Below are positions 6,896-11,335 of a DNA stretch of 11,335 nt, piece by piece (position 1 is the first letter of the stretch; each line of letters opens with the position of its first letter). Source of the stretch: Mycobacterium sp. (lineage in GTDB: Bacteria; Actinomycetota; Actinomycetes; Mycobacteriales; Mycobacteriaceae). The position numbers and the translations under genes were made by a program. Location of the stretch: contig JAFAQO010000183.1 of assembly GCA_019246375.1 (NCBI GenBank), positions 1-11,335 of the forward strand. The letters run 5' to 3'. Below the pieces are notes generated by a model. That model was not told the DNA's origin. It saw nothing but the letters and a program-made list of their open reading frames with translations, and made no database searches.

Positions 6896-7459
6896 TTAGG
6901 AATTGGTCGACAGCGTCAGCTCCATCAGCTTGATGGCCTGCGCGCAGGCATCGATACCGGGCGCCTGGGGATTGACCCACCACCCGACCACCCCGGCGGC
7001 GTCGCTGGCGACACCGCACGAGCCGTTGGGGTCGTTCGGCCGCATCACGATCGATCGCACACCTGCGATCGAGCGGTTCTCGATCTGGTATTTGAGGCCC
7101 TCGGCCACCTTGCGCTCGTTGTCCAGACTGCCCTGCTCGAACCAGAACCGGGTGATGTCGATCAGTCCCGCCGGGTTGGCCGCCTGCCAGCGGCAGATGG
7201 CACCGACGAACGTGCTTTGGATATCGAGCGGGTCGGCGCCGACCGTCTTGGCGAGGATGTCCGTGGTCAACACCTCGCACTCCTTGAGCAGGTTCGGATA
7301 CTGCTGCTGGGAGTTGCTGTTAGGGGGAACATCGCCCGCGCCCGCCTTCACCGGGCTGCCTGCCACCGACCGCGAACAACCGGTCAGCACCGACAGCACC
7401 GTGAACGCGACGGCCACGCCGGCGATGATGGTTTTCCTTGCCCGCACCGAGTGGCTCAT
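6896..7459 (-). CDS. lprC: Lipoprotein LprC (DUF3558 type)
   Basis: The 187-residue protein has a basic N-terminus (MSHSVRARK), a hydrophobic segment and the lipobox LTGC with Cys28, so it should be exported and lipid-anchored. The mature part resembles DUF3558 mycobacterial lipoproteins: an early CEVLT segment, AICRWQ, a WF segment, conserved SCGVASDAAG, and a C-terminal CAQAIKL helix. It corresponds by sequence type and order to Rv1275. ATG 7457-7459 overlaps the stop of lprB (ATGA) and no Shine-Dalgarno is present, so translation is probably coupled to lprB. The reading frame continues upstream to 7546, but only inside lprB. The biochemical role of this family is not established. It is the last gene of a three-lipoprotein cluster. 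Confidence 0.88.
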   Translation of the reverse strand: MSHSVRARKTIIAGVAVAFTVLSVLTGCSRSVAGSPVKAGAGDVPPNSNSQQQYPNLLKECEVLTTDILAKTVGADPLDIQSTFVGAICRWQAANPAGLIDITRFWFEQGSLDNERKVAEGLKYQIENRSIAGVRSIVMRPNDPNGSCGVASDAAGVVGWWVNPQAPGIDACAQAIKLMELTLSTNS

Positions 7460-8007
7460 TTCGCGTTCGCTATCGACTGACGCGTCAATTCTTTGGCCAC
7501 ATCGCACGGATCCGGGAACGGTTTCTGGTTGAAGCTGACCGACCATTCGATGAAGTCGTCCTGAAATTGAATTCCGATCTCGCAGAGCGAGTCACCCAAC
7601 GTCGGCTCGTTGCCGATGGCAATGAAACCACCGTGGCCGTTGATGTTGATGTCCTCAACGCTCGAACGTGATAACTCCTCAGTCTTGCGTTCCCGGCCGA
7701 TCGGGCTACCGCGGTACCAGGAAAACGAGAAGTGCGGGCCGAGGATGGCCCCACCGGCCAGCCACTGACAGCCCACCGAATTCTGCGCGGTGTTCACCAG
7801 CCCGGGCACCTTGGTCAACCCGGCAACCGTCTGGTCGCTGACGCCCCCGCACTGTGGGAAGAACGGCCCATGGTGTGCAGCCGCGGACTGCGCTCCAGAC
7901 GACTCCGGTGCCTGGGACTGGCCGGAGCCGGAATGCGAGCAGGCGGCGACCATGGGAATCAGGGTCGCGGCCGCCAGGGCCAGCGCGGATCGCTTGCCCG
8001 GCGTCAC
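7456..8007 (-). CDS. lprB: Lipoprotein LprB (DUF3558 type), copy 1
   Basis: The 183-residue protein starts at GTG 8005-8007. It has a KR-containing n-region, a hydrophobic core and lipobox VAAC with Cys23. A Ser/Gly/Ala/Gln-rich linker reaches residue 44, followed by a 139-residue domain starting HHGPFFPQCGG. Conserved points include NSVGCQW, a FSFSWYRGSPIGRERKT stretch, SVEDININGH, LCEIGIQF, DDFIEWSV and a C-terminal AKELTRQS helix. The three Cys of the domain could form disulfides outside the cell. This copy matches Rv1274 in content and in its 4-base overlap with lprC. The neighbouring gene at 8096 is a paralogue. No good ribosome site precedes the GTG, so the start is less certain than the gene. 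Confidence 0.88.
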   Translation of the reverse strand: MTPGKRSALALAAATLIPMVAACSHSGSGQSQAPESSGAQSAAAHHGPFFPQCGGVSDQTVAGLTKVPGLVNTAQNSVGCQWLAGGAILGPHFSFSWYRGSPIGRERKTEELSRSSVEDININGHGGFIAIGNEPTLGDSLCEIGIQFQDDFIEWSVSFNQKPFPDPCDVAKELTRQSIANAK

Positions 8008-8037
8008 TACGCGTACCTACTGCTGGTCACAGCTTGC

Positions 8038-8043
8038 ACTGTA
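8038..8043 (-). promoter_or_regulatory. Candidate -10 element of lprB copy 1
   Basis: In the 88-base gap between the two lprB copies the minus strand reads TACAGT, with TTGACC 14 bases upstream. The hexamers are good but the spacer is shorter than the usual 16-18. A start near 8031 would leave a leader of about 24 bases. If real, lprB-lprC can be expressed apart from the second copy. Confidence 0.35.
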
Positions 8044-8095
8044 GCGGCAGCACCTTGGGTCAAGCACCGTGACACGGGCTGACCAGGACGTTTGC

Positions 8096-8632
8096 TTACT
8101 TTGAGTTTGCCAGCGACCGACGGGTTAATTCTTTGGCCACGCCGCAGGGGTCCGGGAACGGCTTCTGATTGAAGTACACCGTCCACTCGATGAAGTCGTC
8201 GGAGAACTGCAGTCCGATCTCGCACAGGTTGTCACCCAATGCCGCCTCGCTGCTGGTCGCGATGAAACCGTCGTGACCGCCGATGCTGATGTCCTCGACA
8301 CTGGGATGGTTCACTCCCACGGTCTTGCGTTCCCGCCCGATCGGGCTGCTGCGGTACCAGGAGAAGGAGAAGTACGGACCGTGGATATTGCCGTGCACCA
8401 GCCATTGGCAGCCCACTGAATTCTGCGCCGTGTTGACCAGCCCGCTCACTTGGGTCAGCTCGGCCACCGCCTGGTCGCTGATACCGCCACATTGCGGAAA
8501 GAACGGGCCATGATGAGCCGCCGCGGCCGGTGCCGAAGACTGAGGCGGACGCGAGGCGGCATGAGAGCATCCCGCGACCGCGGCCGCGGCGGCCAAAACC
8601 ACTGCCACCACGTCGCGCCTTGGGCCGATCAC
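8096..8632 (-). CDS. LprB-like lipoprotein (DUF3558 type), second diverged tandem copy
   Basis: The 178-residue protein (start GTG 8630-8632) has a short RR-containing n-region, a hydrophobic Val/Ala core and lipobox VAGC with Cys22. After a Ser/Pro/Ala linker comes a 139-residue domain that aligns without gaps to LprB copy 1. By hand count 105 of 139 positions are identical (about 75%), with all domain Cys and the WYR-SPIGRERKT block kept. Differences cluster in two stretches, around HGNIHGPY and VGVNHPS, so the copies may bind different partners. Alternative starts are GTG 8641 (+3 residues) and ATG 8695. I prefer 8632 because TAGTGT lies 7 bases upstream and the signal peptide then has normal length. 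M. tuberculosis, as I recall, has a single lprB here. The gene is intact and 50 bases from the divergent exporter gene. Confidence 0.82.
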   Translation of the reverse strand: MIGPRRDVVAVVLAAAAAVAGCSHAASRPPQSSAPAAAAHHGPFFPQCGGISDQAVAELTQVSGLVNTAQNSVGCQWLVHGNIHGPYFSFSWYRSSPIGRERKTVGVNHPSVEDISIGGHDGFIATSSEAALGDNLCEIGLQFSDDFIEWTVYFNQKPFPDPCGVAKELTRRSLANSK

Positions 8633-8639
8633 AGCGTGC

Positions 8640-8645
8640 ACACTA
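8640..8645 (-). promoter_or_regulatory. Possible -10 element for a leaderless second lprB copy
   Basis: TAGTGT on the minus strand fits TAnnnT and ends 7 bases before the GTG at 8632, compatible with a leaderless transcript. There is no clear -35 and no ribosome site, so the support is positional only. Confidence 0.3.
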
Positions 8646-8682
8646 ACCGCAGCGCGGCGGTGTTGTATGCGACAGTTACCAG

Positions 8683-10425
8683 ATGCTCCTGGCACTGCTG
8701 CGCCAGTACGTCCGGCCGTACCGCTGGCTGGTCGCGGCGGTGATGGTGCTGCAGCTGATCAGCACGCTGGCGTCGCTGTACCTACCCACTGTCAACGCCG
8801 CGATCATCGACGACGGCGTCGCCAAAGGCGACACCTCCACCATCGTCAGGCTCGGCGGGGTGATGCTCGCGGTCGCCGGTCTGCAAGTGCTGTGCGCGAT
8901 CGGAGCTGTCTACTTCGGCTCACGGACCGGGACCGGATTCGGCCGTGACCTTCGCTGGGCGATTTTCCAGCACGTCATCACCTTCTCCGCGCATGAAACC
9001 AGCCGGTTCGGCGCGCCATCGCTGCTGACCCGCACCACCAATGACGTCCGCCAGATCCAATTCCTGGTCCAGATGGGGTCCGCCGTGCTGATCACCGCAC
9101 CGATCATGTGCGTCGGGGGAATCTTCATGGCCATCCATCAGGACGCCGGGCTGTCCTGGCTGCTGCTGGTCAGTGTCCCGCTGCTGGCCGTGGCCAACTA
9201 CGCGGTCGTCTCGCACATGCTGCCGATGTACCGCAGCATGCAGAGGTTGATCGACAACATCAATCGGGTGATGCGCGACCAATTGTCTGGCGTTCGGGTA
9301 GTCAGAGCGTTTGCGCGTGAGGCCTTCGAGCGCGACAGGTTCAGCCAAGCCAATCTCGCGCTGTCGAACACCGCGCTCACTGCGGGCAATTGGCAGGCGC
9401 TGATGCTGCCCGTGACCACATTGATTATCAACTGCTCCAGTGTCGCGGTGATCTGGTTCGGTGGCCAGCGTATCGACGGCGGGCACATGCAGGTCGGCTC
9501 ACTAATCGCGTTCCTGTCGTACTTCACGCAGATCCTGATGGCCGTATTGATGGCGACGACGACACTGATGGTGCTTCCTCGAGCCGCTGTCTGCGCCGAA
9601 CGGATCACCGATGTGCTGTCGACCCGCCCGGCGATCCTCAACCCTGAGCACCCGGCGCACTCATCGGGTATCGATGGCGCAATCCGGCTGGACAGCGTGA
9701 CCTTCCGTTATCCCAGCGCTGACCGCCCTGTGCTGCAGGACATCTCACTGACTGCGCTGCCCGGCACCACCACGGCTGTTGTCGGCGGCACCGGTTCGGG
9801 CAAATCGACGCTGGTGTCGCTGATCTGCCGGCTCTATGACGTCACCGATGGCGCTGTCTTCGTCGACGGTGTCGACGTGCGTGATTATGACGCCGAACGG
9901 CTGTGGTCGGCAATCGGGTTGGTGCCCCAGCGCGGCTACCTTTTCTCCGGAACCGTCGCCGACAATCTGCGTTACGGAAAGGCCGACGCCACCGATGAGG
10001 AGATGTGGGAAGCGCTGCGGGTTGCCGACGCCGACGGGTTCGTGCGGGCCCATGACGACGGGCTGCAGATGCGTGTGGCGCAAGGCGGCACCAATTTCTC
10101 CGGCGGACAGCGGCAACGGCTGGCGATCGCCCGGGCAGTGATCCGGCGCCCGGCGATCTACCTGTTCGACGACGCGTTCTCGGCGCTAGACGTGCACACC
10201 GACGCCAGAGTGCGAACGTTGCTGCGCGAGATATCGAACGATGCAACGGTAATCGTCGTGGCACAACGGATATCGACGGTGTCGCAAGCCGACCAGGTCA
10301 TTGTCGTCGACGACGGACGGATAGTCGGTAGCGGTACCCATGAATCGCTGCTGGCGAATTGCCCGACATACGTCGAGTTCGCCGATTCGCAGTCGTTGGG
10401 CGCCGGAGTAAAAGGCCGGCAGTGA
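8683..10425 (+). CDS. ABC exporter half-transporter with a degenerate nucleotide site (Rv1273c-like)
   Basis: The 580-residue protein has an N-terminal six-helix exporter membrane domain (about 10-310) fused to an ATPase domain (about 330-575). Motifs are an aromatic A-loop Tyr343, Walker [10 protein letters not shown] 368-376, Q-loop Gln416, signature FSGGQ 472-476, Walker B with Asp496, and D-loop SALD 500-503. Two catalytic positions deviate: Walker B reads YLFDD, so Asp497 replaces the catalytic Glu, and the switch His is Gln528 (VAQRIST). Both changes are typical of the low-activity half of heterodimeric exporters such as TM287/288. The stop overlaps the GTG of the next half-transporter (GTGA), so the two are co-translated and should pair in the membrane. 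ATG 8683 has no clear ribosome site. The substrate is unknown; work on the M. tuberculosis Rv1272c partner has suggested fatty-acid transport. Confidence 0.92.
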   Translation: MLLALLRQYVRPYRWLVAAVMVLQLISTLASLYLPTVNAAIIDDGVAKGDTSTIVRLGGVMLAVAGLQVLCAIGAVYFGSRTGTGFGRDLRWAIFQHVITFSAHETSRFGAPSLLTRTTNDVRQIQFLVQMGSAVLITAPIMCVGGIFMAIHQDAGLSWLLLVSVPLLAVANYAVVSHMLPMYRSMQRLIDNINRVMRDQLSGVRVVRAFAREAFERDRFSQANLALSNTALTAGNWQALMLPVTTLIINCSSVAVIWFGGQRIDGGHMQVGSLIAFLSYFTQILMAVLMATTTLMVLPRAAVCAERITDVLSTRPAILNPEHPAHSSGIDGAIRLDSVTFRYPSADRPVLQDISLTALPGTTTAVVGGTGSGKSTLVSLICRLYDVTDGAVFVDGVDVRDYDAERLWSAIGLVPQRGYLFSGTVADNLRYGKADATDEEMWEALRVADADGFVRAHDDGLQMRVAQGGTNFSGGQRQRLAIARAVIRRPAIYLFDDAFSALDVHTDARVRTLLREISNDATVIVVAQRISTVSQADQVIVVDDGRIVGSGTHESLLANCPTYVEFADSQSLGAGVKGRQ

Positions 10426-11335
10426 CCGCGGCGACTAACCCACCGGTCCGCGGCGTGGTTCAAGGCCCCGCGGACAGGTCTCGCGACTTCAGCGGTTCGG
10501 CGATCCGCCTGATCAAACGACTGGGTCCGCAACGCGGGTTGAGCGCGGCGGTGATCACGCTGGGAGTCAGCGGCACCGCGATCGGGGTCGTCGTGCCGCG
10601 GATCCTCGGCCATGCCACCGACCTGCTCTTCAACGGCGTGATCGGGCGGCGGCTGCCCAGCGGCATCAGCAAAGAGCAGGCCGTCGCGGTCGCCCGGGCG
10701 CGTGGTGAGAACACCTTCGCCGACCTCCTTTCCGGGATGAATGTAGTTCCTGGTCGTGGTATTGACTTCGGCGCGGTGGCCCAGACGCTGGCCCTGGCGC
10801 TGGCGCTGTACCTGCTTGCGGCGCTGCTTATTTGGGCGCAAGCCCGGCTGGTCAACCTGACGGTGCAGCGGACGATGATGGCGCTGCGCTCCGATGTCGA
10901 AGACAAGGTGCATCGGCTGCCGCTGGGCTACTTCGACGGCCGGCAACGCGGCGAGGTGCTGAGCAGGGTCACCAACGACGTCGACAACGTCCAAACGTCG
11001 CTGTCGATGACGATCACTCAATTGCTCACCTCGGCGCTGACTGTGACAACGGTGCTGGCGATGATGGTGACTATTTCGCCGCTGCTGACGGTGATCACGC
11101 TGCTCACCGTCCCGCTGTCGCTGCTGGTGACTCGTGCGATCGCCCGGCGCTCACAGCGGCTGTTCGTCGCTCAGTGGGCGAACACCGGACGCCTCAATGC
11201 CCACATCGAAGAGACGTACAGTGGTTTCACAGTGGTCAAGACGTTCGGTCATCGGACCAGCGCTCAGGAGCGGTTTCGCGAGCTGAACGACGATGTGTAC
11301 CAGACCAGTTTCGGCGCACAGTTCATTTCCGGCCT
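10422..11335 (+). CDS. ABC exporter half-transporter, N-terminal part (Rv1272c-like; 3' end outside window)
   Basis: GTG 10422-10424 opens a frame that stays open to the window end (304 residues). It overlaps the preceding stop as GTGA. A hydrophilic tail of about 25 residues precedes the first membrane helix (about 38-60). There is then an unusually long extracytoplasmic insertion (about 70-115, with [15 protein letters not shown]) before helix 2 (about 119-140). The exporter landmarks [24 protein letters not shown] at about 166-189 (given here only as family landmarks) and the [14 protein letters not shown] coupling region at about 264-277 are clear. The ATPase domain lies beyond the window. 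Gene order and the insertion point to the Rv1272c partner of the upstream half-transporter. If the pair is asymmetric as predicted, this subunit should carry the intact Walker B Glu and switch His. Confidence 0.9.
   Translation, partial: MTAATNPPVRGVVQGPADRSRDFSGSAIRLIKRLGPQRGLSAAVITLGVSGTAIGVVVPRILGHATDLLFNGVIGRRLPSGISKEQAVAVARARGENTFADLLSGMNVVPGRGIDFGAVAQTLALALALYLLAALLIWAQARLVNLTVQRTMMALRSDVEDKVHRLPLGYFDGRQRGEVLSRVTNDVDNVQTSLSMTITQLLTSALTVTTVLAMMVTISPLLTVITLLTVPLSLLVTRAIARRSQRLFVAQWANTGRLNAHIEETYSGFTVVKTFGHRTSAQERFRELNDDVYQTSFGAQFISG

Noticed and set aside
8646..8682. Promoter for the exporter operon in the divergent gap
   Set aside because: TATGCG and TTACCAG were considered, but neither fits TAnnnT at a sensible distance from the ATG at 8683 and no ribosome site is visible.
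10158..11021. 287-residue minus-strand frame across the exporter junction
   Set aside because: The plus strand here encodes the end of one exporter half and the start of the next with a GTGA overlap. The minus frame has no domain.

Overview
The window is high-GC actinobacterial DNA. Its gene order and orientation match, as I recall it, the Rv1280c–Rv1272c neighbourhood of Mycobacterium tuberculosis. The protein sequences resemble the M. tuberculosis proteins but do not look identical, and there is an extra lipoprotein gene. A non-tuberculous Mycobacterium is the most likely source; I cannot name the species. No RNA genes, insertion sequences, CRISPR arrays or phage genes were seen, and no gene-free stretch reaches 300 bases.

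Layout: (1) 1-689 (+) is the 3' end of an oppA-type oligopeptide-binding protein gene. (2) 792-6207 (-) is a likely three-gene operon. It is transcribed from about 6245 downward: an SbcD/Mre11-like metallophosphoesterase, an SbcC/Rad50-like coiled-coil ATPase overlapping it by an ATGA, and, 50 bp further on, a GMC-family FAD oxidoreductase. (3) 6313-6819 (+) is a divergent SixA-type histidine phosphatase, probably with a leaderless mRNA. (4) 6896-8632 (-) holds three consecutive DUF3558-type lipoprotein genes: lprC, lprB and a second, diverged lprB copy. (5) 8683-11335 (+) holds two overlapping half-ABC-exporter genes, the second cut off by the window end. They probably form one heterodimeric transporter.

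The most informative signals are these. The nuclease/ATPase operon is preceded by a near-perfect match to the mycobacterial LexA-independent DNA-damage promoter (RecA-NDp/PafBC type, tTGTCRGTG-N8-TAnnnT). A degenerate copy with identical spacing sits just before the oxidoreductase gene. The SbcD-like protein carries Gln and Asp at two positions that are normally metal-site His, and its partner lacks a Rad50 zinc hook. This suggests a nuclease pair distinct from classical SbcCD. The lprB tandem duplication (about 75% identity over 139 ungapped residues, counted by hand) gives a three-lipoprotein cluster facing the exporter. The first exporter half has Walker B Glu to Asp and switch His to Gln changes, which mark the degenerate half of an asymmetric ABC exporter.

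Nothing in the window forces the conclusion of a wholly new system. The damage-linked nuclease/ATPase/oxidoreductase operon is the best candidate for one that is under-described.
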